In this document: one piece after another, positions 34,452 through 43,203 of the stretch
Layout: the number at the start of each line of letters is the position of its first letter
Numbering within the stretch: the stretch's first letter is position 1
Source of the DNA: Kuenenia sp039794105
GTDB lineage: Bacteria; Planctomycetota; Brocadiia; Brocadiales; Brocadiaceae
Assembly (NCBI RefSeq): GCF_039794105.1
Contig: NZ_JBDIWA010000005.1
Span: forward strand, 70,564 to 134,563
Direction: 5' to 3'
Length of the DNA: 64,000 bases
Notes under the pieces: model-generated
Seen by the model: only the letters and a program-made list of their open reading frames with translations
What the model was told of the DNA's origin: nothing
Database searches by the model: none
Program-made: the position numbers and the translations under genes

Positions 34452-35021
34452 CTATTCCTTTTTTCCGATAAAAAGCCTGGCGGCCTCTAAAAGATCTTTC
34501 ACAACGTAGTCCGCCCCAAAGGGTGCATCCGGGTCGGCTTCCTGTTCATGATTTGGATTTCTAATGAGCGCCGATTTACAACCAGCTTCTTTGCCAGCAC
34601 GAATATCCGCGAGGGAATCACCAATCATTATTGATTGTGACAGGTCGATATTGTACTGTTGTGCTGCATCAAATAACATCTTAGGCCGTGGTTTTCTGCA
34701 ATCGCAATGCACGCTGTATTGTTCGACTACGCCTTCCGCATGATGCGGACAATAATAGAAGGCATCAACCTCAGCCTTTTCTCTGATTAATATTTTTTTC
34801 AGTTTTTCATGGATTTGTATTAGAGATTGTTCGTCAAAATATCCCCTGGCAATACCTGATTGATTTGTTACAACAATAATCAGATAATCATTATCCTTGA
34901 AAAGGCGTATGCCTTCAACCGCGTGGGGTAATAATTTCAACTGTTCCGGTGAACTTAAATAGGGCGTGTGAACAACTATGGTGCCGTCCCGATCAAGAAA
35001 TGCGGCTTTTTTCTTTTTCAT
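34452..35021 (-). CDS. gmhB: D-glycero-D-manno-heptose 1,7-bisphosphate 7-phosphatase
   Basis: 189-residue HAD-family phosphatase. Motif I FLDRDGTI with both aspartates, motif II VVTNQSG, motif III region CRKPRPKM with the lysine/arginine, motif IV IGDSLADI. The structural zinc ligands are visible in CPHH...HCDCRKP. It dephosphorylates heptose 1,7-bisphosphate in ADP-heptose synthesis for the lipopolysaccharide inner core. Its ATG overlaps the gmhA stop by 4 bases (ATGA), so translation is coupled; last gene of the five-gene operon. Confidence 0.95.
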   Translation of the reverse strand: MKKKKAAFLDRDGTIVVHTPYLSSPEQLKLLPHAVEGIRLFKDNDYLIIVVTNQSGIARGYFDEQSLIQIHEKLKKILIREKAEVDAFYYCPHHAEGVVEQYSVHCDCRKPRPKMLFDAAQQYNIDLSQSIMIGDSLADIRAGKEAGCKSALIRNPNHEQEADPDAPFGADYVVKDLLEAARLFIGKKE

Positions 35022-35617
35022 TCAGGAACATGTCCAAAAATTTCTTTCTCGACAAGAGAACACAAAATATGCCCGATGGTAATGTGGCATTCCTGTATTC
35101 TTGGTGTGTTTGTGGAAGGTACTTTTATGCAAAAATCTACCTCATTTTTTAAGAGTCCTCCATCCATTCCGGTAAAACCCACGGTTATTGCTTTTAAGTC
35201 CCGTGCAATTTTAACCGCATTCAGTATATTTTTTGAGTTTCCGCTTGTAGTAAATGCCAGAACGACATCTCCCGCCTTTACCAGCGCCTCGACCTGCCTG
35301 GAGAAACTAAAGTCATAGCCAAAATCATTTGCAATTGCGGTCATTACAGAACTATCCGTTGTTATGGCAACTGCCGGAAGGGGCCGCCTGTTCATCTTGA
35401 ACCTGCCTATCATTTCTCCCGCTATATGCTGCGCATCTGCTGCGCTCCCGCCATTTCCCATCAGGTACATAAAGTTGTTATTTTTAAACGCCCTGACGAT
35501 AACATCGGCAACGTCTCTGACAATCTCAACGTGGGTTGACAATAGTTTTTTTATTGTATCGATACTCTCTTGTAATTGGTGTTCAATATCATTCATAAAT
35601 AGTTCTTGTGCTTTCAT
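35018..35617 (-). CDS. gmhA: Sedoheptulose 7-phosphate isomerase (phosphoheptose isomerase)
   Basis: 199 residues, SIS-domain. Converts sedoheptulose 7-phosphate to D-glycero-D-manno-heptose 7-phosphate, the first step of the pathway. Hallmarks: MGNGGSAADAQHIAGEM, FTTSGNSKNIL, and TPRIQECHITIGHILC with the catalytic Glu and His near the C-terminus. Start ATG 35617 gives a normal length; a second ATG seven codons later is possible. Lies 19 bases after hldE and overlaps gmhB by 4. Confidence 0.95.
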   Translation of the reverse strand: MKAQELFMNDIEHQLQESIDTIKKLLSTHVEIVRDVADVIVRAFKNNNFMYLMGNGGSAADAQHIAGEMIGRFKMNRRPLPAVAITTDSSVMTAIANDFGYDFSFSRQVEALVKAGDVVLAFTTSGNSKNILNAVKIARDLKAITVGFTGMDGGLLKNEVDFCIKVPSTNTPRIQECHITIGHILCSLVEKEIFGHVPE

Positions 35618-35636
35618 AGTAAGGTATAACTGCCTG

Positions 35637-37160
35637 TTAATGCGTCTGAGTGATTACGCCCTGTAACAATTCATCCCGGGTATGCTTTTTAATGATTCGG
35701 GAGACAATGTTGGTGGTCGAAACTCCTTCCACTAAAGGAGCCAATACCACCTTACCTCCGTAGGATTCCACGAACTCCTGCCCCACTACCCCTGCGTCTT
35801 TCCAGTCTTCGCCTTTTACTAATATTTCAGGTTTTAAGGACGTAATAATGCTCATTGGTGTTAACTCATCAAACAACACCACGTACGAGACGTCTTCTAA
35901 TGCCGCAAGCATTTTTGCACGCTCGTCTTCAGAAACAATAGGGCGGTCAGGCCCCTTCAGTTTTTTTATTGAACTGTCCGTGTTCAAGCCAACCACCAGC
36001 AAATCGCCCTGTTTTCTTGCAAACTTAAGATACTCTATATGGCCAACATGCAAAATATCAAAACAACCGTTTGTAAAAACAACCTTGTCATTTCTCCTTC
36101 GGTGTTCTTTTAAAATATTTTCAAGCATTTCAACGGTTTTAATTTTCCCGGATTTCTGATTCCCTTCGCTTGCAAGTTCATTAAGTATCTCGTCTTTACT
36201 TACCGGAACAACTCCAATTTTCCCGACTTCAATTCCTGCCGCGATGTTTGCCAGCAATGTGGCTTCCTCAAAACTATAACCCTCCCCGAGTACCATGCCA
36301 AACATGCTAAGCACCATATCGCCGGCGCCGGTTACATCATACACCGCTTTTGGAGTGGTAGGAAATACCCTTCCTTCGCCTTTTTTATGATAAAGAAACA
36401 TGCCTTCCCGGTCTATGGTGATAACGCAATACTCCAATTCCAGGTCAGAGACAAATTTGCCCGCAGCCCTATGCAAACTCTCATTGTCTGTAATTTTGAT
36501 TCCGGTAGCACATTCTGTCTCATGCCTGTTTGGAGTAATGGCTGTAACCCCTCTATAGCAGGAGTAATCGCCTGAAAGTTTTGGATCTGCAATTACTACT
36601 TTTTTGTGTTCCCGGCAAAGGTGAATGATGGTCTTCAGTAGCGAATCGGAAAGCAAACCCTTGTTCATATCCGATATCAGGACAGTATCACAGTCCTTTA
36701 TCTTTTCGCTCAGGTAGCCATTTAATTGTTGTTCTTTCTCTTTGGAAATGTGATGGGTTTTTTCATAATCGACACGTAATAGTTGTTGTATGCCTCTTCC
36801 TGCAGTTTGCAGATGTCCCATTAAACGCATCTTCATTGTTGTTGGGCGGCTACTGTCAACAATGACCCCGTCAACGTCACATTTCATATTTTTAAGTATT
36901 TGCAAAAGAATAGTGCCATACGAATCATCTCCAATAACTCCGCACGCAAGCGCCTGTGCCCCAAGCATTTTTAAGTTTGCAATAACGCTTCCCGCGCCGC
37001 CAGGCCGTACATCTTCTGAAGAAACGTTAATTACTGGTATAGGCGCCTCCTGTGATATGCGCCGGACCTCTCCCCAAACATACTTATCAAGCATCAAATC
37101 CCCGATAACCAGGATTTTCGGGGATCTCAAATGTGAAACTATATGAAAAAGCTTATCCAT
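35637..37160 (-). CDS. hldE: Bifunctional heptose 7-phosphate kinase / heptose 1-phosphate adenylyltransferase
   Basis: 507 residues with both domains. Residues 1-330 are a ribokinase-type kinase (VIGDLMLDKYVWG, VRPGGAGSVIANL, DVTGAGDMVLS with the catalytic aspartate). Residues about 360-507 are the nucleotidyltransferase (FTNGCFDILHVGHIEYL with HxGH, VGLNTDSSIKKLKGP, VKGEDW). Makes ADP-D-glycero-D-manno-heptose. Together with gmhA and gmhB all steps except the hldD epimerisation are encoded here. It starts 37 bases after the response-regulator gene in the same direction. Confidence 0.95.
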   Translation of the reverse strand: MDKLFHIVSHLRSPKILVIGDLMLDKYVWGEVRRISQEAPIPVINVSSEDVRPGGAGSVIANLKMLGAQALACGVIGDDSYGTILLQILKNMKCDVDGVIVDSSRPTTMKMRLMGHLQTAGRGIQQLLRVDYEKTHHISKEKEQQLNGYLSEKIKDCDTVLISDMNKGLLSDSLLKTIIHLCREHKKVVIADPKLSGDYSCYRGVTAITPNRHETECATGIKITDNESLHRAAGKFVSDLELEYCVITIDREGMFLYHKKGEGRVFPTTPKAVYDVTGAGDMVLSMFGMVLGEGYSFEEATLLANIAAGIEVGKIGVVPVSKDEILNELASEGNQKSGKIKTVEMLENILKEHRRRNDKVVFTNGCFDILHVGHIEYLKFARKQGDLLVVGLNTDSSIKKLKGPDRPIVSEDERAKMLAALEDVSYVVLFDELTPMSIITSLKPEILVKGEDWKDAGVVGQEFVESYGGKVVLAPLVEGVSTTNIVSRIIKKHTRDELLQGVITQTH

Positions 37161-37197
37161 AATATATTTAAAACTCCGGCAAAATATACGTTATATA

Positions 37198-37824
37198 CTA
37201 GTAAGTATCCGCAATAATTTCCGTGGGATTTTCTTCCAGGAAATAGGACAACTTAACATTAAGAGACGCCGATAATTTATCCAGCGTATTAAGAGATGCA
37301 GCGATTTGACCGTTTTCAATCTGTGATAATAAGCTTGGAGACAGACCCGTCCGGTTTGCTAATTGCTTTTGGGTGATCTTTTTACTTTTCCTCAAAAACT
37401 TAAGTTTTTTCCCTATATCGCTCTTCAGTTTATCCTTCGAACTTTTGATAAGACAGTACGTCTTTTGTGCATTATGTAAAGCCTTTCTCAAATCATTTAA
37501 GTCAAATGGTTTTTTTAAGTAATCAAATGCATCGAGTTTCATCGTTTCAACTGCCGTCTTAAAAGAGGGATAACCGGTCAATATAATAACACAAATATTC
37601 TGGAACCTTGATTTTATCTCTTTAAGCAACTCGGTACCGCTTATTTGCGGCATTTTTAAATCCAAAATGACGATGTTAAATCTGTCTTGTTCCAGGACGT
37701 TTATGGCCTCTGAAGGCATTGTAATGCCTTTGGCGGTGTAACCCTCTTCGCTTAAAAATTTGGTTAAATATAAATTATAGTCAACATCATCATCTACAAC
37801 CAATACCTTTACGCCTTTATCCAT
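37198..37824 (-). CDS. Response regulator with XRE-type DNA-binding domain
   Basis: 208 residues. Receiver domain 1-120: acidic pocket DDD (11-13), phospho-acceptor Asp55 in VILDLKMP, conserved Thr in ILTGYPS and Lys in YLKKPF. Residues about 135-200 are a Cro/C1 (XRE) helix-turn-helix: IGKKLKFLRKSKKITQKQLA followed by TGLSPSLLSQIENG. Receivers are usually joined to OmpR, NarL or NtrC output domains; a receiver-XRE fusion is uncommon. It overlaps the kinase gene by 8 bases, so the two form a pair, and heptose genes follow. Confidence 0.9.
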   Translation of the reverse strand: MDKGVKVLVVDDDVDYNLYLTKFLSEEGYTAKGITMPSEAINVLEQDRFNIVILDLKMPQISGTELLKEIKSRFQNICVIILTGYPSFKTAVETMKLDAFDYLKKPFDLNDLRKALHNAQKTYCLIKSSKDKLKSDIGKKLKFLRKSKKITQKQLANRTGLSPSLLSQIENGQIAASLNTLDKLSASLNVKLSYFLEENPTEIIADTY

Positions 37825-40192
37825 CGTATGTCACCTTTTCAAAGTTTGTGGGTAAATTAATTTCAAATTTTGCGCCTTTTCCCACGTCGCTTTTCACATG
37901 AATAGCGCCATTATGCCTTTTTATAATGCCATAAGTAATGGACAACCCCAGCCCGGTCCCTTTCCCTACTTCTTTGTCCGTAAAAAACGGGTCAAAGACT
38001 CTTGAAAGCTGGTTTTCCGGAATACCTTTACCGGTATCCTCAAAAGTAATAGTAATGGTATTTTTATTTTTAATGCCCGTTGTTATGGAGATGGTATCGC
38101 CGGAATCCGTTGCATCATCCGCATTAATCAGCAGGTTCATTATAACCTGTTGTAATTGCTCCGCAAATCCTTTAATTTTCGGTAGCCGGGAAGATAATTT
38201 CAAAATAATTTTCTTATTTTTTTTCGTGAACGGTTCTATAATAAGAGCGACGGTGTCCTTTATAATTTTATTAATATTGGCAGGCCTTGGTTGTTCGTTT
38301 CCTTCAAAATGCGATAATTCCAGCAGGGAATTAACAATCCTTTCTATCCTTTTAGCCACCTTTTGCATCGTTTTAAATTCTTTTATTGTTTCATTGCTAA
38401 ATCCCTTTTTTCTTTCAAGAAAGCCTTGTGTCATGCCCGAAATGATTGCAAGGGGAGTGTTGATTTCGTGGGCGACGCCTGCCGCAAGCCTTCCGATGGA
38501 GATCAATCTATCCGAATGTATTAACTGCTGCTGTAATTTTTTTTGCCGTTCTTCTTCCCGTTTTTTTTCCGTTATATCCTGAATCAGTTCCAGCACCTGA
38601 ACAACATTTCCCTCCTTATCGAAAATCGGAGAACTGATCACATTGCAAAATTTCTTTTTATTATGGTTATAAACCATGCGCTCTGTCTGGTTAATTTTTG
38701 CCGTTTTAAATACTTTAAACGAAGGGCACTCAACAGGGTCTTCCTCAAAATTGCAAAAGGTATCAAAACAGGTATGATTTACTATATTTTTGCCGAGGGG
38801 ATGATTATTGATTAATCGTTTGTTTGCCCAGCGAATTTTTTTGTCTTTGCCGATAACGAGGAGGTCTGCCCCGATTTGACTTACAATATCATCCAGTTTC
38901 TCCTTTTCCCTTTTCAATTCCAGCTCCAGGTTCTTCCTTTCGGTTATATCCCGAAAATGTGCCAACATATAGATAATATCATTTCTTTCTCTAACGGCAA
39001 TAATATCCAGTTCCATTACCAATATCTGCTTATTTTTGCTGATTACCTCAATTTCAGTTGTCGGCGCCTTCTTATTGACTGCCATCGATAGCAGTGAGAT
39101 AACCGTTCTTTTTGATGGTATGGTCAGGAAATCAAAGACATACTTATTTACAAGCTCTTCCATCTGATATCCGATAATTTCTTCCTCGCGCCTGTTCACC
39201 GTAAGTATCTTTCCATTCAAATCTACCATCATCATTGAATCTGCCGCATAGTTAAACAACATCTTGTATCGTTCTTCCGAGGTTTTAATCCGGCTGAATA
39301 AAATAGTGTTTTCAAGTACTATTGCAAGCTGAGGCGCTATCTGCCAAAGATAGAAATAGCACTGTTCGTCAAAACTGTTGAGCTCCTTGGCGCCAAATGT
39401 GATTGCCCCAAGCACTTTTCCCTTAAGTATCAGGGGAAAACCCAGCCGTGAAAGTATTCCTTCGTTATGCAATACCTTATCAGTCCAGAAATGCCCGGTG
39501 CTCGTATCATTCACTATGATGGGCTTGCCGGTTTGAATAATTTTTTCCAAAAGGCTGCCACCCATGGGAAATGATTCCCCTGCATTAATTTCACTAAAAT
39601 CATACTTTTTTGCCAGCGCAAACACCTGAAACCATTGACCTTGTTCATTTGAAATAATTAAGCAGGCGCGAACAAATGGAATAATCTTTTTCAGTTCGCT
39701 GCATACCATTGAAAAACTCTCACGAATGTCAATGCTGGTAGCAATCGATTTGTTTATATTATTGATAATCTCTTTATCGAATAGCGTCTTTTTCAGATTC
39801 CATTCCAACTGTTGTTTGTAAAGCGCATTCTCAACCGTCTTTTTCAGGTAATCGGCGTCAAAAGGTTTCAAAATATAGTCAACCGTGTCCATGCATAGTT
39901 CTTTGATTACCTTACCAACCTTTGCCCGATCAACCATAACGATAACATTTGTATCCGGCAAGGCATTCTTCGTACTTTTTACTGACAAAAACTCATGTTC
40001 ATCGCACAGACAGAGGTCGAACAAAACCAAATCAATGTTATATTTCTTTATTAAGAGAACAACATCCTTGCCGTGACATGCCATGTAAATAAGATATCCG
40101 CATTTTAAGAGCATTTCTTTGAGTGAATTACCTGCCGGATATTCGTCATCATTATCGTTGACAACGATAAGAATTTTTCGGACTTTTTCCAT
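37817..40192 (-). CDS. Hybrid sensor histidine kinase (REC-GAF-PAS-PAS-HisKA-HATPase)
   Basis: 791 residues, no transmembrane segment, so a cytoplasmic sensor. Order: receiver 1-125 with Asp59 (VLFDLCL) and Lys (ILKPFD); GAF about 155-300; PAS about 307-425; second PAS about 432-545 with several cysteines (NHTCFDTFCNFEEDPVECPS); HisKA with SIGRLAAGVAHEINTPLAI (the phospho-histidine); HATPase with NLLINADDA, DTGKGIPENQL, GTGLGLSI. The cysteine-bearing PAS could sense redox or metals (inference). First gene of a run: regulator, hldE, gmhA, gmhB. Promoter candidate at 40256-40284. Confidence 0.92.
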   Translation of the reverse strand: MEKVRKILIVVNDNDDEYPAGNSLKEMLLKCGYLIYMACHGKDVVLLIKKYNIDLVLFDLCLCDEHEFLSVKSTKNALPDTNVIVMVDRAKVGKVIKELCMDTVDYILKPFDADYLKKTVENALYKQQLEWNLKKTLFDKEIINNINKSIATSIDIRESFSMVCSELKKIIPFVRACLIISNEQGQWFQVFALAKKYDFSEINAGESFPMGGSLLEKIIQTGKPIIVNDTSTGHFWTDKVLHNEGILSRLGFPLILKGKVLGAITFGAKELNSFDEQCYFYLWQIAPQLAIVLENTILFSRIKTSEERYKMLFNYAADSMMMVDLNGKILTVNRREEEIIGYQMEELVNKYVFDFLTIPSKRTVISLLSMAVNKKAPTTEIEVISKNKQILVMELDIIAVRERNDIIYMLAHFRDITERKNLELELKREKEKLDDIVSQIGADLLVIGKDKKIRWANKRLINNHPLGKNIVNHTCFDTFCNFEEDPVECPSFKVFKTAKINQTERMVYNHNKKKFCNVISSPIFDKEGNVVQVLELIQDITEKKREEERQKKLQQQLIHSDRLISIGRLAAGVAHEINTPLAIISGMTQGFLERKKGFSNETIKEFKTMQKVAKRIERIVNSLLELSHFEGNEQPRPANINKIIKDTVALIIEPFTKKNKKIILKLSSRLPKIKGFAEQLQQVIMNLLINADDATDSGDTISITTGIKNKNTITITFEDTGKGIPENQLSRVFDPFFTDKEVGKGTGLGLSITYGIIKRHNGAIHVKSDVGKGAKFEINLPTNFEKVTYDG

Positions 40193-40255
40193 AGAAAACG
40201 CAACTGACTAATATCTTGTAAACACTTTCATAATAAAAATTTATTAACGTCGCTC

Positions 40256-40284
40256 ATCTTAATATCATAAAAAATCTATGTCAA
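40256..40284 (-). promoter_or_regulatory. Probable promoter of the kinase-heptose operon
   Basis: On the minus strand, TTGACA (plus 40279-40284) is followed after 17 bases by TAAGAT (plus 40256-40261). The kinase ATG is about 60 bases further at 40192. Confidence 0.5.
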
Positions 40285-40333
40285 GAATAAAGAATCCCAC
40301 CGCGCGCCGGAGATTAATTATAGTCAAACAAAT

Positions 40334-40561
40334 AGTAACACTTCCGTTTTAGAAAAACGTAAGAGCGAGAGACGAGAGACGAGGGACGAAAGACGAGGGA
40401 CGAAAGACGAGAGACGAAAGACGAGAGACGAAGGACGAGAGACGAGAGACGAAGGACGAGAGACGAGAGACGAGAGACGAGGGACTAGAGACGAAGGATG
40501 TCTATCATCCGTCAGCCCTACACTATGCGCCAAACTTTTTCAAAAAACTAAAGTGTTACAA
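40334..40561. repeat. TIR-bounded cassette, copy F, filled with a heptamer array
   Basis: Left end AGTAACACTTCCGTTTTAG, right end CTTTTTCAAAAAACTAAAGT then GTTAC. The interior 40371-40496 is about 18 consecutive 7-base units of the form GACGARR (GACGAGA, GACGAAA, GACGAGG, GACGAAG). The array is read through in one frame only because 7 is not a multiple of 3 and stops are rare; it is not a gene. Confidence 0.8.
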
Positions 40562-40724
40562 TAAATCTGTTTTTTAGAAAGCTATTTTATTGCCAAATTT
40601 CTAAAATCGTATTTGTTTGGCTATATTTAAATATATTGCCGAAAAGGCGCCATTTTCCATGAACTTTCCTCTCTTTTATTTTGTTTACAAAGGATATGCT
40701 TGTCCAATCTTGCTTCTAAAACAA
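40562..40724. other. Short AT-rich spacer
   Basis: Nothing recognised between repeat copy F and the promoter of the next gene. Confidence 0.3.
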
Positions 40725-40753
40725 TTGACAAGCCCCGCATTCTTATGTAATAT
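40725..40753 (+). promoter_or_regulatory. Probable sigma-70 promoter
   Basis: TTGACA (40725-40730), 17-base spacer, TAATAT (40748-40753); the start codon follows 51 bases later at 40804 with AAAGGA in between. Confidence 0.6.
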
Positions 40754-40803
40754 TTTCGGATTATAATTTAATTGTGGATTTTATCAGCAAAAGGAATTTT
40801 ATC

Positions 40804-41364
40804 ATGAAGGTTAAACCGGGCAGATTAGTTACATTGCGAACGATGTCCCTGTTAGGGCTGTTTGTAAGTGTTTTTGTTATTTTTGCGACAGAAAAATGCG
40901 TTCTGGCACAACATTCAGGCGGTGGTATAATTGATACCTCCAGACAGCCAGGGGAAAAACCGCCCAGCTTCCATCAGTCCTTTGCCCCATATAGCGGTAC
41001 CATTCCAATACCATGGATGGACGAAAAACCAAATGCTGTCTCCATTAAAGTAACTGATATTATCACTTATGAAATTCCCGTGGACGAAAAAAAGATTACG
41101 GGAAATAAATTATCCTTTAATGATCTTGAATTAAAAGAGGTTAAAAATAGTTCCGAAATAAATTTTCACCAGGTAGATTGTCATTTTTTTAAAGTGATAA
41201 AGCAAACGCAAGTGCGAAAAGCAGAAGGGTTGACTTGTGTAAGAGAACGGGAAGGCACACAATATTGGTTATCTGACGATAAGAAATATATCGAATGGGG
41301 AAAGTGGTCAAACTGGAAACGGAAAAAACCGGGTGAAGTCGAGGCTGAGATAACAGAGGATTAA
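40804..41364 (+). CDS. Secreted protein of unknown function
   Basis: 186 residues from ATG 40804, which has AAAGGA about 8 bases upstream; an in-frame start at 40774 lacks one. Hydrophobic signal sequence (about 14-32) with cleavage near VLAQHS. The mature part is small, basic-acidic mixed, with two cysteines (VDCHFF, GLTCVRER) that could form a disulfide and a Trp-rich C-terminal end (WGKWSNWKRKKPG). No family recognised. The next gene is 105 bases downstream on the same strand and also exported. Confidence 0.7.
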   Translation: MKVKPGRLVTLRTMSLLGLFVSVFVIFATEKCVLAQHSGGGIIDTSRQPGEKPPSFHQSFAPYSGTIPIPWMDEKPNAVSIKVTDIITYEIPVDEKKITGNKLSFNDLELKEVKNSSEINFHQVDCHFFKVIKQTQVRKAEGLTCVREREGTQYWLSDDKKYIEWGKWSNWKRKKPGEVEAEITED

Positions 41365-41469
41365 ATTAACCGCAGATTTTGAAGAATCATGCATGCCTTT
41401 AAATAAATATTAGTTTTCTATACACCTCAAAATAACATTTCAATTGTAACGAATATCTATCATTTCTGA

Positions 41470-42999
41470 ATGGGGGTCTTTTCTTTGAAATCTTTTTATC
41501 TGGCGACGTTTTCTGTTATCCTCAACTTATTTTTATGTAATATTCTTTTCTCTCAAAGCACTGATAGGAATAATTTAGAAAATACGCCAATAACAGAAGA
41601 AAATACGTCTAAAAACAGGATGTGTCCTGAATGCAGCAGAATATATCCCGGAGACGTAAGCTTTTGCAGTATTGATGGCAAACAGCTTATCGACTATACC
41701 GCGGCAGATCTAATATGCCCAACATGCAAAGAAAAGGCAGCACCCGGAGAAAGATTTTGCAAAAAGGATGGCATGCCTTTGATTGTTCAACCTATTACAG
41801 AGCAGAAAGACCCCGAAGGAAACATTGTTAATCTTACCCCAGCCGAAATAGCACGAAAGATACAAACCCACATAGAAGAAGGAAACAGGTTTAAAAATGA
41901 AGAAAAATATACCGAGGCCCTAAATGAATTTAAACAAGCGGTATTTTTACATCCGGATAATATAGGAATACACTTTAACCTTGGTGGTATTTACTGGAAA
42001 TTAGAAAATCAAAAATTGGCATTGTTTCACATGGATACATGCAGAGACTTATTAGAAATGCTGCCTGAAGAGAAAAAAAATCAGGAAAATTATCAAAAGA
42101 TAAGTCAGGATATATATCTCTATATATATAAGCTGGAAAAAGGGCTTTTGCCTGAGGAAAAACAAAAACGCGAAGCGCTGGTTTTAGAAAAAAGAAACAA
42201 AAAAATGAGCGCAGCGCTGGAGGAAAACCGTGACAAATGGAGTGAAATGGTTTTAATTCCCGCAGGAAAATTTGTTATGGGGTCCGGTGATGAAGAATTT
42301 ATTCCCGAGGAATCACCAATACACGAAGTATATTTAGATGCATATTATATCGATAAATATGAAGTCACAAACGCATTATACTGGGAATTCGTAAGATATA
42401 TAAAAGAAACAGGAGACCACAGCAAATGTCATCCGGAAGAGCCAGGAGATAAAAATCATGCGCCAGGTACTGTGCATACAAACTGGGACTATCCCTATTA
42501 TGATTATCCCGGTTATCCCGTATCTCGTGTTGACTGGTATGATGCGTATGCGTACGCTGCCTGGGCGGGGAAAAGACTTCCCACAGAAGCAGAGTGGGAG
42601 AAAGCCGCAAGAGGAACCGACGGGCGCAGATACCCATGGGGAAATGTTTGGGATGCAACATTGGCAAATGTAGGGCCGAGTGGATCCCTGATTGTAGGTA
42701 GTTATGAAGTTGGAAAAAGCATTTACGGATGCTATGACGTTATTGGCAGCCTCTCAGAATGGTGCAATGATTGGTACCATGCCGAATATTACCACAAAAG
42801 TCCAAGTATGAATCCAAAAGGCCCTGATTACAGCACAGGGGTGAGAATTATCAAAGGCGCTTCCCTTTTTGCCCCCTATGCCTATAAAATGAGATGTGCT
42901 GTCAGAATGTTTGGCAAGCCTGAAGACAGGAATAAGAGCATTGGGTTTCGTTGCGCAAAAAACTATGTTCCTGAAGCCGAAGAAAACAAGGCAAAATAG
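41470..42999 (+). CDS. Exported formylglycine-generating-enzyme-like protein with zinc ribbons and TPR
   Basis: 509 residues. Signal sequence (about 9-29). Two double-Cys ribbons: CPECSRIYPGDVSFCSIDG (52-70) and CPTCKEKAAPGERFCKKDG (about 83-101). Residues about 120-215 hold TPR-like helices (NRFKNEEKYTEALNEFKQAV). Residues about 255-500 are the FGE/SUMF1 fold: MVLIPAGKFVMGSGDEEF, YYIDKYEVTNALYWEF, YPVSRVDWYDAYAYAAWAGK, RLPTEAEWEKAARGTDGR, YPWGN, WCNDWY, IKGAS, IGFRCAK. True FGEs use a Cys pair near the C-terminus; here the relevant area reads RCAVRM, so a sulfatase-modifying activity is not assured. Many family members are structural or carbohydrate-binding. GTG/ATG choice: ATG 41470 without a strong ribosome binding site. 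Confidence 0.85.
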   Translation: MGVFSLKSFYLATFSVILNLFLCNILFSQSTDRNNLENTPITEENTSKNRMCPECSRIYPGDVSFCSIDGKQLIDYTAADLICPTCKEKAAPGERFCKKDGMPLIVQPITEQKDPEGNIVNLTPAEIARKIQTHIEEGNRFKNEEKYTEALNEFKQAVFLHPDNIGIHFNLGGIYWKLENQKLALFHMDTCRDLLEMLPEEKKNQENYQKISQDIYLYIYKLEKGLLPEEKQKREALVLEKRNKKMSAALEENRDKWSEMVLIPAGKFVMGSGDEEFIPEESPIHEVYLDAYYIDKYEVTNALYWEFVRYIKETGDHSKCHPEEPGDKNHAPGTVHTNWDYPYYDYPGYPVSRVDWYDAYAYAAWAGKRLPTEAEWEKAARGTDGRRYPWGNVWDATLANVGPSGSLIVGSYEVGKSIYGCYDVIGSLSEWCNDWYHAEYYHKSPSMNPKGPDYSTGVRIIKGASLFAPYAYKMRCAVRMFGKPEDRNKSIGFRCAKNYVPEAEENKAK

Positions 43000-43203
43000 C
43001 CACAGAAAAGATTTTTGCAATATAGTTTCAGTCCCTACCATTAACCCATACATGAGAATTTATTCCCAACCCCTCTCACCAGACGCGGAAATACAAAGAG
43101 TTCCTATTGTGAGGGTTAGGGGCTGAAGAACTATTACAGATTTTTCGGCAACACGTTTTAATCAAAAATAAATACACGCCCCTTATACCTCCATCAATTA
43201 TCC

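Noticed and set aside
40371..40496. Possible CRISPR array
   Set aside because: The units are 7 bases long and contiguous; there are no 25-40 base repeats with unique spacers and no cas genes.
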